Shown: positions 29,292-38,105 of the stretch, one piece after another
How the letters are laid out: each line of letters begins with the position of its first letter
How positions within the stretch are numbered: the stretch's first letter is position 1
Assembly: GCA_035765775.1 (NCBI GenBank)
Contig: DASTWV010000024.1
Coordinates: 1-64,000, forward strand
DNA: 64,000 bases
Origin: Actinomycetota bacterium
GTDB taxonomy: Bacteria; Actinomycetota; CADDZG01; JAHWKV01; JAOPZY01
Direction of reading: 5' to 3'
The notes under the pieces: generated by a model
What the model was told of the DNA's origin: nothing
What the model saw: only the letters and a program-made list of their open reading frames with translations
The model's database searches: none
Position numbers and translations under genes: made by a program

Positions 29292-30050
29292 ATGGAGAAG
29301 GAGTGGACGATCGATGACCTGGCCCGGGAGGCCGGGACCACCACGCGCAATATCCGTTCCTACCAGACCCGGGGCATCCTGCCGCCGCCCCGCATGGTCG
29401 GCCGGGTGGGCTACTACAACGAAGGCCATCTCGCCCGGCTGAAGTACACCGACAACCTGCAGGACCGGGGCTTCTCCCTCGCCGCCATCGCCTGCCTGCT
29501 GGACGCCTGGGAGGAGGGCCGCAGCCTGCAGGACGTCCTGGGCTTCGAAGAGGCGCTCATGGCGCCCTGGAGCGATGAGGAGCCCGGGCACTTCAACATC
29601 GAGCGCCTGCAGGAGATGTTCCCGGAAGTGGTGGACCAGCCCGCCCTCCTGCAGCGGGCCATCGGTCTCGGCCTGTTGCGCCCGGACCAGGACGGCTACG
29701 TGGCGCCGAGCCCCCGGCTCATCCGCAACGGCGCCGAGCTGGCCTCCGCCGGCGTGCCCCTCGCCACGGTCCTCAACCAGTACGAGGAGCTGGCCGCCGA
29801 CCTGCGCCACATCGCCGAGCGGTTCGTCACCGTGTTCGAGGAGTACGTCTGGGAGCCCTTCGTCCAGGCCGGCATGCCGATGGAGCGCCTGCCGGAGATC
29901 ACCGAGTCCCTGCAGCGGATGCGGCCGGCCGCGTCGAGCTCGATGGACACCGTGTTCGCCCAGCAGATGGAGGAGGCGGTGCAGGTCTCGACCGCCCGCC
30001 AGGTGGCCCGGATGATGGGCCAGACCAGCCTGGAGGCGAGCGGGTCGTAA
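29292..30050 (+). CDS. MerR-family transcriptional regulator
   Basis: The 252-residue protein has an N-terminal winged-helix MerR domain (WTIDDLAREAGTTTRNIRSYQTRGILPPP, then GYYNEGHLARLKYTDNLQDRGFSLAAIACLL). The ~180-residue helical C-terminal region has no metal-binding Cys, so the inducer is probably not a metal. Start ATG 29292 has a GGAGGGG site; the open frame upstream runs through the palindrome and is not coding. Probably binds the palindrome at 29220 and represses or activates itself. Confidence 0.85.
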   Translation: MEKEWTIDDLAREAGTTTRNIRSYQTRGILPPPRMVGRVGYYNEGHLARLKYTDNLQDRGFSLAAIACLLDAWEEGRSLQDVLGFEEALMAPWSDEEPGHFNIERLQEMFPEVVDQPALLQRAIGLGLLRPDQDGYVAPSPRLIRNGAELASAGVPLATVLNQYEELAADLRHIAERFVTVFEEYVWEPFVQAGMPMERLPEITESLQRMRPAASSSMDTVFAQQMEEAVQVSTARQVARMMGQTSLEASGS

Positions 30051-30115
30051 ACCTGGGATCTCCCTCGATGCCACCGTGGTGCCACCGTGGTGGCCGGGAT
30101 CGCCGCCTGGATCGG

Positions 30116-30367
30116 TCAGAGGCCCTTGCGGATCACCCCGTAGACGAAGACGCCGGCCGCCGCCACCACCACGATGGCGAGGACGGCCAGGGCACCCTCC
30201 AGCGGGTTGCGCTCGCCGGGTGGGGCGCCGCCGTGGATGACCGAGGGCGTGACCGTGGTGCTGGGAGTACCCGGGCCGGGGCTGGGCGTGGCGGCCAGGG
30301 CGGAAGCCGTGCTCAACAGACACGCACTCAGCACCACGGCCAGCAGGGCGCGGCGCGCCCGGCGCAT
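30116..30367 (-). CDS. Small membrane-anchored exported protein
   Basis: The 83-residue protein has a signal peptide (~1-26, ALLAVVLSACLLSTASALA), a short Pro/Thr linker and one C-terminal span (~58-78, LEGALAVLAIVVVAAAGVFVYGVI) ending RKGL. Its ATG overlaps the stop of the upstream cupredoxin gene as TGATG, and the same signal-linker-TM layout is seen there, so the two may act together at the outer face of the membrane. No known family recognised. Confidence 0.6.
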   Translation of the reverse strand: MRRARRALLAVVLSACLLSTASALAATPSPGPGTPSTTVTPSVIHGGAPPGERNPLEGALAVLAIVVVAAAGVFVYGVIRKGL

Positions 30368-31074
30368 CACCAGCCGCCGGTCCGGCGCAGGGCGAGCAGG
30401 CCGACGGCGCAGACGATGGCGATGGCCGCCGCCACCAAGGCGACGACCGAGGCCGCCGATTTCCCCTTCTTGGTGGTGGCCGGGGGCGCGCCCAGCACGG
30501 ATTGCACGGGGACCGGAGAGTCGGTGGGCAAGGGGCTGAAGGTGGGCGTGACCGTGGCGCTCGGCGTGGCCGTGGTGGAGACCGACGGCGACGGGGTGGC
30601 TGTGGCCGTCACCTTCGGCGAGGGCGACGGAGCCGGCGTGGGCGAGGGGGAGGGGACAGGCGACGGCGAGGGCGACGGGGGCGCCACGACCACGACGGTG
30701 CCCACCATCCCGGGCACGAAGTTGCAGTGGTAGTGGAAGGTGCCGACCGCCGTGAACTGGTGCGAGAAGCTCTGTGCCCCGCCCAGGCACAGCAGGCCGG
30801 TGCACAGCGTTCCGGACCCGAACAGTCCATTGTCGGACGACACGGTGTGCGAGCCGCCGGCCAGGGCGGAGGGGACCGTCCAGTTCACCGTGTCGCCGAC
30901 GGTGACCTGCAGCGAGGCCGGGCTGTAGGCGGTTTCGCTCAGGGTGACGTCATGGGTGGCGGGCGGGGTGGCGGCCAGTGCCGCCGACATTGCGGCGAGC
31001 GGTGACACCAGGAGCGCGAGCAGCGCGCCCAGCGCGAGCAGCTTCCGGCATCGTCGCACAGGGTTCCGGCACAT
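30367..31074 (-). CDS. Membrane-anchored plastocyanin-like (cupredoxin) protein with incomplete copper site
   Basis: From ATG 31074 (235 residues): signal peptide (~1-36), a cupredoxin domain (~38-131), a Ser/Pro/Thr stalk (~132-200) and a C-terminal span. Ligands His76 (GGSHTVSS), Cys117 and Met123 (YHCNFVPGM) are present. The second His, normally three residues after Cys (CxxHxxM), is Val120, so a normal type 1 copper site is doubtful. Cys91/Cys96 may form a disulfide. An alternative start is 31119. Translationally coupled to the small membrane protein downstream. Confidence 0.75.
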   Translation of the reverse strand: MCRNPVRRCRKLLALGALLALLVSPLAAMSAALAATPPATHDVTLSETAYSPASLQVTVGDTVNWTVPSALAGGSHTVSSDNGLFGSGTLCTGLLCLGGAQSFSHQFTAVGTFHYHCNFVPGMVGTVVVVAPPSPSPSPVPSPSPTPAPSPSPKVTATATPSPSVSTTATPSATVTPTFSPLPTDSPVPVQSVLGAPPATTKKGKSAASVVALVAAAIAIVCAVGLLALRRTGGW

Positions 31075-31108
31075 AGGCAGGGCAAACACTACCGAATAGC
31101 CAGCTCCA

Positions 31109-31702
31109 TCAGGCAACAAGCAACGGCAGCAGTTTGTCCAGGATCCGGGCTGTGGCCCCCCAGATCGTCACCTGGCCCACGTCGAAGGCGGGCGAGTGGA
31201 TCACCGCCGGACCCAGGATGAAGCGTTGCACCCGCCGGACCCCCGGGGCGCGGAGGGCGTGGATCGGGATGCGCAGCACCTCGGCGACCTCGCCCGGGTC
31301 GGGTACCAGGAGGGGCGGGCTCCCGCCCGCCAGGGCCAGGGCGCCCACCCAGGGCGTGATGTGGAAGCCGCTGACCCGGGTGCCAGCCGACGGGAGGGTG
31401 CCCAGGAGGTCGACGCTCCCGGGCACGATCCCCAACTCCTCCTTGGCCTCCCGCAGAGCGGCATCCCGGGTGGTCTCGCCCGGCTCCACCCGCCCGCCCG
31501 GGAACGACACCTCGCCGGCGTGCGCCCCCAGGGCGCTGCTGCGCACGGTGAACACTAGGTACGATCCTTCCGGCGAGGCGACGATGGGGACCAGGACCGC
31601 CGCCGGGATCCCGCCGCTCGCCGCGGCGGGCGGCGGCTCGGCCGGCAGGAGCCGGCGACGGAGGGCGTCGAGATCGGGTTCCCCCGTCGGCGGGCCAGCC
31701 AC
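31109..31702 (-). CDS. CoA pyrophosphatase-type NUDIX hydrolase
   Basis: The Nudix box is complete (GGRVEPGETTRDAALREAKEELGI). The preceding FTVRSSALGAHAGEVSFPGG matches the UPF0035/NudL pattern of coenzyme-A-cleaving Nudix proteins. The product is 197 residues from GTG 31702; this start is tentative, since the frame stays open to 31870, antisense to the hydratase gene. Hydrolysis of CoA or acyl-CoA to phosphopantetheine and 3',5'-ADP is the inferred role. It is divergent from the hydratase/etf operon. Confidence 0.8.
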   Translation of the reverse strand: MAGPPTGEPDLDALRRRLLPAEPPPAAASGGIPAAVLVPIVASPEGSYLVFTVRSSALGAHAGEVSFPGGRVEPGETTRDAALREAKEELGIVPGSVDLLGTLPSAGTRVSGFHITPWVGALALAGGSPPLLVPDPGEVAEVLRIPIHALRAPGVRRVQRFILGPAVIHSPAFDVGQVTIWGATARILDKLLPLLVA

Positions 31703-31760
31703 CGGGCGATCATAGAGCCCGGCGAGTTGAGATAGGCGATTCGAGGTAGAGGGGGAAGCG

Positions 31761-32534
31761 GTGGCCGAGTTCGTCGAGATCGAGCGCCGGGACGCGGTCG
31801 CCGTCGTCCACCTGCGCCGCCCGCCGCTCAACGTCCTCTGCCGGGCGATGGTGGTGGAGCTGGCCGCCACAGCCGCTGCGCTCGCCCGGGATGGGGAGGT
31901 GCGGGCGGTGGTGCTGTGGGGCGGCCGCCATTTTTCGGCGGGTGCCGATGTCGAGGAGTTCGCCGCGATGACCGTCGCCGAGGTCCATGCCTACGGGACC
32001 GACCTCGACGCCGCCTTCCGCGGCCTCGCCGGGCTGCCCCAGGTGACAATTGCCGCGGTGAACGGGTACGCGCTGGGCGGCGGGTGCGAGCTGGCCCTCA
32101 CCGCCGACCTGCGCCTCGCCGGGGACCGGGCCACCTTCGGCCTGCCCGAGATCCAGCTGGGGCTGATCCCGGGCGCGGGCGGGACGCAGCGGTTGCCGGG
32201 GCTGGTGGGAGCGGGCCGGGCCAAGGAACTGATTTTTACCGGGCGGCACGTGAAGGCCGACGAGGCGCTGGCCATCGGCCTGGCCAACGCGGTGTTCCCG
32301 GCAGGCGAGCTCCTGGACCAGGCCCTCGGAGCCGCCACCCGCTACGCCGACGGGCCGACGATCGCCTTGCGGGCCGCCAAACAGGCCATCGACGCCGCCA
32401 CCGGCGCCACCACGGCCGGGCTCGACCTGGAGCGCAGCCTCTTCTCGATGCTGTTCGGGACCGAGGACTGGCACCGCGGGGCCACCAGCTTCACGCAGCA
32501 GGGGCCGGGCAAAGCCACTTTCGTGGGCCGGTAG
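31761..32534 (+). CDS. Enoyl-CoA hydratase (crotonase)
   Basis: The 257-residue crotonase has oxyanion-hole segments HFSAGADVEEF and ALGGGCELAL, and both catalytic acids: Glu110 and Glu130 (PEIQLGLIPGAGGTQRL). Both are needed for trans-enoyl-CoA hydration. It is 9 bases before etfB, so it is probably co-transcribed with the ETF genes for fatty-acid or amino-acid beta-oxidation. GTG 31761. Confidence 0.92.
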   Translation: MAEFVEIERRDAVAVVHLRRPPLNVLCRAMVVELAATAAALARDGEVRAVVLWGGRHFSAGADVEEFAAMTVAEVHAYGTDLDAAFRGLAGLPQVTIAAVNGYALGGGCELALTADLRLAGDRATFGLPEIQLGLIPGAGGTQRLPGLVGAGRAKELIFTGRHVKADEALAIGLANAVFPAGELLDQALGAATRYADGPTIALRAAKQAIDAATGATTAGLDLERSLFSMLFGTEDWHRGATSFTQQGPGKATFVGR

Positions 32535-32543
32535 ACTCCGCCG

Positions 32544-33335
32544 ATGCCTCTGGCCATCGCGGTCTGCGTGAAGCGGGTGCCGGACACCGCCGCGGACAAG
32601 ATCCTGGACCCGGATGACTTCACCCTGGACCGGGACAGCGTCGAGGCCATTCTCGGGCCGGTGGACGAGGTGGCGGTCGAGGAGGCCCTCCGCCTGAAGG
32701 AGGCCCACGGCGGCGAGGTGACCGTGGTGACCGCCGGACCCGAGGGGGCGCTGGTCAAGGCCGCCCGCAAGGCCCTCTCGATGGGCTGCGACCGGGCGAT
32801 CCACCTGACCGATCCCGCCCTGCACGGCTCCGACGCGCTGGCGGTCGCCTACGCCCTGTCCATGGTGCTGGCGGGGCGGCCCTTCGACCTCATCCTGTGC
32901 GGGTCGGAGTCCACCGACGCCCGCACCAGCCTGGTCCCGCCCGCCCTGGCCGAGTTCCTCGGCCTGCCCGGGCTCATGGCGGCGAAGGTGGTGACCGTGG
33001 ACGGCGCGGCGGTGCGCATCCACCGGGAACGGGACAACGGGTACGACGTGATCGAGGCCGCGATGCCGGCGGTGATCGGGGTCAACTGGGGCGCCAACGA
33101 GCCCCGCTACCCGTCCTTCAAGGGCATCCAGACCGCCAAGGGCAAACCGGTGGAGGTGCTGGGTGTCGCCGAGGCGGGCATCGATGCCGCCCGGGTCGGC
33201 CTCGAGGGGTCGCAGAGCCGGGTGCTGGGTGTCGCCGCCCGGGCATCGGCCCGGCGCACCATCGTGGTCGACAACAAAGCGGGCGATGCCCACATCAAGC
33301 TGGCCGACTTCCTTCAGGAGGAGCACTTCATCTGA
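32544..33335 (+). CDS. etfB: Electron transfer flavoprotein subunit beta
   Basis: ETF-beta (263 residues) has the N-terminal IAVCVKRVPDTA, the recognition/AMP site region LCGSESTDARTSLVPPALAEFLGLP and a C-terminal recognition loop. With EtfA it carries electrons from acyl-CoA dehydrogenases to ETF:quinone oxidoreductase. Its stop overlaps the etfA start as TGATG. Confidence 0.95.
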   Translation: MPLAIAVCVKRVPDTAADKILDPDDFTLDRDSVEAILGPVDEVAVEEALRLKEAHGGEVTVVTAGPEGALVKAARKALSMGCDRAIHLTDPALHGSDALAVAYALSMVLAGRPFDLILCGSESTDARTSLVPPALAEFLGLPGLMAAKVVTVDGAAVRIHRERDNGYDVIEAAMPAVIGVNWGANEPRYPSFKGIQTAKGKPVEVLGVAEAGIDAARVGLEGSQSRVLGVAARASARRTIVVDNKAGDAHIKLADFLQEEHFI

Positions 33336-34333
33336 TGGCTGCCGATGTCTGGGTGGTCATCGACCACGAGCGGGGCGCGGTCTCCCGGGTCTCCCTCCAG
33401 CTGCTCACCGCCGCCCGCGCGCTGGCCGCCGGGACCGGGGGCCAGGCCGTGGCCCTGTTCGCCGGCCCCGGCTGGGAGCAGGCCGGGCCGGTGGTCGCCC
33501 GCTACGGTCCGGGCACCGTGCTGGTGTGGGCGGGGGAGGAGGCCGTTGAGTTCCAGACCGCCCCCCTGGTGGCGATGGTGGCCGGGCTGGTGGCCGACCG
33601 GCAGCCCTGGGGGGTGCTGTTCGCCAGCGTTCCCCTGGGCAAGGAGGTTGCCGCCCGAGTGGCCGCCCGGCTGGGCGCCGGGGTGCTGGCCGATGTGACC
33701 GGGATTACCATCGAGGGAGGGGCGCCGGTGGCCGAGCATCCGGCCTTCGGTGGGGCCGTGGTAGTACGCAAGACCTTGCGGGCGGGCCCATTCCTGATCT
33801 GCCTGAAGCCCAACGCCGTGCCGGCGGTCGAGGCGGCAGCCGCCACGCCGGGATCCCCTGCCGAGGAGATGGTCACCGTGGCCCTCCCCGAAGCCGCCCG
33901 GCGCGCCCGGGTGGTGGAGCGGGTGGACACCTCGGGCGCCGGGCGCCCGGCCGTGGACCAGGCCCCCGTCGTCGTGTCCGGCGGCCGCGGCCTGCAGGAC
34001 CCGGCCAACTTCGCCCTGGTGGAGGCCCTGGCTGACGCCCTCGACGGTGGGGTGGGCGCCTCCCGGGCGGCGGTGGACGCCGGCTGGTACCCGCATGCCG
34101 CCCAGGTGGGCCAGACCGGCAAGACCGTGTCGCCCCAGCTCTACATCGCGGTGGGGATCTCGGGCGCCATCCAGCACCGGGCGGGGATGCAGACCGCCAA
34201 GACCATCGTCGCCATCAACAAGGACCCGGACTCGCCGATCTTCGCCCTCGCCGATTTCGGAGTGGTGGGTGACCTCTTCGACGTGGTGCCCAAGCTCACC
34301 GAGGAGATCCTCCGCCGCAAGGCGCAGCGCTGA
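33335..34333 (+). CDS. etfA: Electron transfer flavoprotein subunit alpha
   Basis: ETF-alpha (332 residues) has the C-terminal FAD-binding domain signature with [59 protein letters not shown] and [24 protein letters not shown] 33335 overlaps the etfB stop by one base, so the two subunits are made together. Ends the hydratase-etfB-etfA operon. Confidence 0.95.
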   Translation: MAADVWVVIDHERGAVSRVSLQLLTAARALAAGTGGQAVALFAGPGWEQAGPVVARYGPGTVLVWAGEEAVEFQTAPLVAMVAGLVADRQPWGVLFASVPLGKEVAARVAARLGAGVLADVTGITIEGGAPVAEHPAFGGAVVVRKTLRAGPFLICLKPNAVPAVEAAAATPGSPAEEMVTVALPEAARRARVVERVDTSGAGRPAVDQAPVVVSGGRGLQDPANFALVEALADALDGGVGASRAAVDAGWYPHAAQVGQTGKTVSPQLYIAVGISGAIQHRAGMQTAKTIVAINKDPDSPIFALADFGVVGDLFDVVPKLTEEILRRKAQR

Positions 34334-34403
34334 GGGCAGCAAATCCCCCAGTAACGGATATTTCACTCCCCCGGCGAGTCTCACCACCGCTAGGGGGATG
34401 AAA

Positions 34404-34422
34404 AAACCCTAAGTTAGGGTTT
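34404..34422. promoter_or_regulatory. Near-perfect palindrome upstream of the response regulator
   Basis: AAACCCTAA-G-TTAGGGTTT: exact 9-bp arms around one base, in an AT-rich stretch 146 bases before the response-regulator start and 70 after etfA. The single-base centre disfavours an RNA hairpin, so a dimeric DNA-binding site is more likely. ATCCCCC (34345) and GGGGGAT (~34393) form a second, wider inverted pair in the same spacer. The rest of 34334-34568 shows nothing clear. Confidence 0.45.
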
Positions 34423-34568
34423 AAGGAATCCTCGTGATCAGCCGAAGATGAAACCGAATCGTGGGGTTGGCACACGGTTGGCCGGCTCGATCGACCGGAT
34501 CGGCGACCCCGCAGGGATTTCCTGACGGCGAAGCCTGCGGAACAACAGCGGAGAAAGAGGGGCGACGA

Positions 34569-35264
34569 GTGACCCATGTGCTGCTGATCGAGGACGATTT
34601 TCGCATCCGATCGATCGTGGAGCAGGGACTGCAGGCCCGCGGGTTCCTGGTGACCTCCGCCCCCGACGGCGAGACCGGGCTGGAGCTGGCCCGCAGCCTG
34701 GACGTCGAGATGGTGCTCCTGGACCTCATCCTCCCCGGCATGGGCGGCCTCGAGGTGCTGCAGGAGCTCCGCAACATCAAGGGACGGCTCCCGGTTATCT
34801 TCCTCACCGCGCTGGACGACACCACGTCCAAGGTGGGCGGGCTGGACGCGGGCGCCGACGACTACATCACCAAGCCGTTCTCGGTTGAGGAGCTGGCCGC
34901 CCGGATCCGCGCCCGCCTGCGGGTGATCGCCGAGGAGGGCACCACCCTCAAGGCCGGCCCGCTCAGCGTCGACCTCGCCGCCCACCGGGCGTCGCTCAAC
35001 GGCAGAGAGGTGCTCCTCTCGGCCCGTGAGCTCACCCTCCTGGCCAACCTGCTGCGCCACCAGGGCGAGGTCCTCTCCCGGCGCAAGCTGCTCCAGCTGG
35101 TGTGGAAGGTGGACTTCGACCCGGGCTCCAACGTCGTCGAGGTGTATGTCGCCGCCCTCCGGCGCAAGATCGGCGCCGATTTCATCGAGACCGTCCGGGG
35201 GCTGGGCTACCGCTTCGTGGTTCCCGAAGAGACCCTGCCCGAGAGCCGCAGCGCCGCACGGTAG
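34569..35264 (+). CDS. OmpR/PhoB-type response regulator
   Basis: The 231-residue regulator has a receiver domain (acidic pocket IEDD at 8-10, Asp52 in LLDLILPGMGG, Lys102 in YITKPFS) and a winged-helix DNA-binding domain (~130-225, LSARELTLLANLLRHQGEVLSRRKLLQLVWK, VEVYVAALRRKIG, VRGLGYRFV). GTG 34569 follows AGAGGGG. Paired with the kinase at 35336. The palindrome at 34404 is a candidate binding site. Confidence 0.92.
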   Translation: MTHVLLIEDDFRIRSIVEQGLQARGFLVTSAPDGETGLELARSLDVEMVLLDLILPGMGGLEVLQELRNIKGRLPVIFLTALDDTTSKVGGLDAGADDYITKPFSVEELAARIRARLRVIAEEGTTLKAGPLSVDLAAHRASLNGREVLLSARELTLLANLLRHQGEVLSRRKLLQLVWKVDFDPGSNVVEVYVAALRRKIGADFIETVRGLGYRFVVPEETLPESRSAAR

Positions 35265-35335
35265 CGCGCTGCGACCCGCCCGGACCTGCGGGAACGCGCG
35301 GGCTGCGTGGGCTCCAAGGGCGTTAGCATCGTTGA

Positions 35336-36919
35336 GTGGCGACCGTGACGCGGGGCCGCGGAGGGCGAAAGAGGGCGCTGCCCCTCTCGTTCCGCGTCGC
35401 CGCCATCTATGCCCTGCTGGTCACCGCCACCCTGGTCGTTGTGGCCGGGCTGGCCATCCAGTTCACCCGCGCCCAGGTGACCGGGGGGGATGACAAGGCA
35501 CTCTTCGCCGTCGCCCAGTCGTTCAACAGCGTCGTCCCCAAGCAGCTGAACGCCGACCTGGCCGCCGGCCAGGACCAGCCGACCGCGTTCACCACCGAGA
35601 CCCGCAAGTGGCTGTCGGACCAGGCCCTGCCCCAGGGCCAGGGTGCTGCCGTGCTCATCTCCTCCACCCAGCTCCTGTACTCCCAGGGCCTGAACATCAA
35701 GGACGCCCTCCCCTCGGCCAGCCTGCGCCAGCTGCTGACCTCCGACCGGGACACCTGGTTCTCGGTGAAGGGCAACCACGGGACCGTGCGGGTGTACCGG
35801 GAGCTGGTGAGCGAGGGCGGGAAACCGGTGGCCATCGTCCTGGTGAGCGCCTCCGAGTCGCAGATCATCAGCCACAACCTCGGCTCCCTGCTGAAGGACG
35901 TGGCCCTCGCCAGCGTGATCGGGCTGGTGTTCGCCACCTTCCTCGGGTTCATTGCGGTGCGCCGGACCCTGCGGCCGCTGGCCCGGATGTCCCGGGAGGT
36001 CGAGTCGATCTCCGAGACCGACGACCTGTCCAAGCGGGTAAGCGGCGCCGGCCCCCTGGACGAGGTCGGGCGCCTGGCGGAGGCGTTCGACCGCATGCTC
36101 GGGCGGCTGCAGGTGGCCTTCCAGGGCCAGCGCCGGTTCCTCTCGGACGCCAGCCATGAGCTGCGCACCCCGATGACGGTCGTCCGCGGCCAGCTGGAGC
36201 TGCTGGCGATGGATGTCGGCACCGTGGCGGGCCGCCGCTCGATGTCGATCGCGGTGGAGGAGCTGGACCGCATGAGCCGCATCGTGGAGGACCTCCTGCT
36301 GCTTGCCCGCCTGGACGAGGGCATGCCCCTGGGGCGCGACGTGGTGGAAGTGGAGTTGGTGGTGGGCGAGGCCCTGCTGCGCGGGATGCTGACCAGCCCG
36401 GGGCAGGTCACCGTCGACGTGCCCTCCGAGCTGTGCGTGCTGGCCGACCCCGACCGCCTGCTGCAGGTGCTCACCAACCTGGTGACCAATGCGGTGCGCC
36501 ACGGCCAGGGGGCGCCCATCGGCATCCGTGCCCGCCAGGGGGGAGACCTGGTGCGCATCGAGGTGGCCGACCAGGGGCCGGGCATCGCCCCGGACGAGCT
36601 GCCCCACGTGTTCGAGCGCCTCTTCCGGGGCTCGAAGGCCCGGTCGGAGTCTCCCGGCGGTGCCGGCCTCGGCCTGGCGATCGCGGCCTCGCTGGTCGAG
36701 GCGATGAACGGCAGCATCGAGGCGGCCTCGACGCTCGGCATCGGGACCACGTTCTCGGTCATCCTCCCGGCAGCGGCCCAGCGGGGGCCACGGTCGGGCC
36801 CGTCCGGCCCCTACGGCCCGCCGCCCAGCACCGGCCAGAACGCGGGCCTGGACATCCCGGCGGACGCGCATCTGGGCGCCCACTCTGCACTCAAGGGCGG
36901 TTCTGGGCACCGCGTATGA
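35336..36919 (+). CDS. Membrane sensor histidine kinase
   Basis: The 527-residue protein has two spans (~21-43 and ~188-208) around a ~140-residue extracytoplasmic sensor, then HAMP (~209-262), HisKA with His274 (DASHELRTPM), and HATPase_c (NLVTNAVRHG, EVADQGPGIAPDEL, GGAGLGLAIA). The C-terminal ~50 residues are Gly/Pro-rich. It phosphorylates the upstream OmpR-type regulator. The stimulus is unknown. GTG 35336. Confidence 0.9.
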   Translation: MATVTRGRGGRKRALPLSFRVAAIYALLVTATLVVVAGLAIQFTRAQVTGGDDKALFAVAQSFNSVVPKQLNADLAAGQDQPTAFTTETRKWLSDQALPQGQGAAVLISSTQLLYSQGLNIKDALPSASLRQLLTSDRDTWFSVKGNHGTVRVYRELVSEGGKPVAIVLVSASESQIISHNLGSLLKDVALASVIGLVFATFLGFIAVRRTLRPLARMSREVESISETDDLSKRVSGAGPLDEVGRLAEAFDRMLGRLQVAFQGQRRFLSDASHELRTPMTVVRGQLELLAMDVGTVAGRRSMSIAVEELDRMSRIVEDLLLLARLDEGMPLGRDVVEVELVVGEALLRGMLTSPGQVTVDVPSELCVLADPDRLLQVLTNLVTNAVRHGQGAPIGIRARQGGDLVRIEVADQGPGIAPDELPHVFERLFRGSKARSESPGGAGLGLAIAASLVEAMNGSIEAASTLGIGTTFSVILPAAAQRGPRSGPSGPYGPPPSTGQNAGLDIPADAHLGAHSALKGGSGHRV

Positions 36920-36926
36920 TGGGTCG

Positions 36927-38105
36927 GTGCCCTACCTCGATTACGCCGCCACCACCCCGGTACTGGACGCGGTGGTGGAGGAGATGCTCCCCTTCCTCCG
37001 CTCGGCCTTCGGCAACCCCTCCAGCGTCTACGCGGTAGGCCGGGAGGCCAAGAAGGGCCTGGAGGAGGCGCGCGAGCGCACGGCGGCGGCCATCGGGGCG
37101 GAGCCGTCCGAGATCGTCTTCACCGCGGGCGGCACCGAGGCGGACAACCTCGCCATCAAAGGCGCAGCTTTCCGTGCCCGGGCGATGCGGCCCAACGCCA
37201 ACCACGTCATCACCGCGGCGGTCGAGCACCACGCCGTGCTCCATGCCGCCGAATGGCTGGAGAAGCAGGGGTTCCGGGTGACCTTCCTCCCGGTCAACGG
37301 CGACGGCGTGGTGGACCTCGACGCGCTCCGGCGGGCACTCGGCCCGGAGACCGCCCTGGTGTCCCTGATGCTGGCCAACAACGAGGTGGGGACCCTCCAG
37401 CCGGTGGCGGAAGCCGCCGCCCTGGCCCACGGGCACTCGCGGGCGCTGGTGCACACCGACGCCGTGCAGGCGCTGGGCAAGGTCCCGGTCGATGTCGGCG
37501 CCCTGGGGGTGGACCTGGCGTCGTTCGCTGCCCACAAGATCGGCGGGCCCAAGGGGACCGGGGCGTTGTACGTCCGGCGCAAGACCCCGCTGGAGGCAAT
37601 CCTGCACGGGGGCGGCCAGGAACGCGACCTGCGCTCGGGCACGCCCAATGTGGCGGGCATCGCCGGCATGGGGGTGGCGGCCGAGATGGCGGCCGCGGAG
37701 GTCGCCGCCGAGGGCCCCCGGCTGGCCGCGCTGCGCGACCGGTTGCAGGCCGGCGTCGCCGCCCTCCCGGCGGTCACCGTCAACGGGGCGGGCGCCCCCC
37801 GCGTGCCGGGGACGGTCAACGTCTGCATCGAGGGCGTCGAGGGCGAATCCCTGCTGCTGATGCTGGACGCCAAGGGGGTGGCCGCCTCCAGCGGCTCCGC
37901 TTGCACCTCGGGCTCCCTGGAGCCGTCCCATGTCCTGCTGGCCATGGGGGTGCGGCCCGAGCTGGCGCACGGGTCGCTGCGCCTGTCGCTCGGGCGGGCC
38001 TCCACCGACGAGGACGTGGACACCGTGCTGGAGGTGCTGCCGCCCATCGTCGAGCGCCTCCGGGGGATCGGCTCGATCGGGAGCGCGGTCGGCGCCCGGG
38101 CATGA
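36927..38105 (+). CDS. Cysteine desulfurase (NifS/IscS class)
   Basis: This PLP enzyme moves sulfur from cysteine to a persulfide. The 392-residue product has YLDYAATTPV, FTAGGTEADNLAIKG, the PLP lysine in FAAHKIGGPKGTG and the catalytic loop SSGSACTSGSLEPSHVLLAMG, a long class-I loop. mnmA overlaps its stop (ATGA), so its main task is probably sulfur supply for tRNA 2-thiouridine; it may also feed Fe-S assembly. GTG 36927. Confidence 0.92.
   Translation: MPYLDYAATTPVLDAVVEEMLPFLRSAFGNPSSVYAVGREAKKGLEEARERTAAAIGAEPSEIVFTAGGTEADNLAIKGAAFRARAMRPNANHVITAAVEHHAVLHAAEWLEKQGFRVTFLPVNGDGVVDLDALRRALGPETALVSLMLANNEVGTLQPVAEAAALAHGHSRALVHTDAVQALGKVPVDVGALGVDLASFAAHKIGGPKGTGALYVRRKTPLEAILHGGGQERDLRSGTPNVAGIAGMGVAAEMAAAEVAAEGPRLAALRDRLQAGVAALPAVTVNGAGAPRVPGTVNVCIEGVEGESLLLMLDAKGVAASSGSACTSGSLEPSHVLLAMGVRPELAHGSLRLSLGRASTDEDVDTVLEVLPPIVERLRGIGSIGSAVGARA

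Noticed and set aside
34404-34422. TTAGGG/CCCTAA telomere-like sequence
   Set aside because: Only one copy on each side of a palindrome. Bacterial chromosomal context makes a telomere repeat meaningless.
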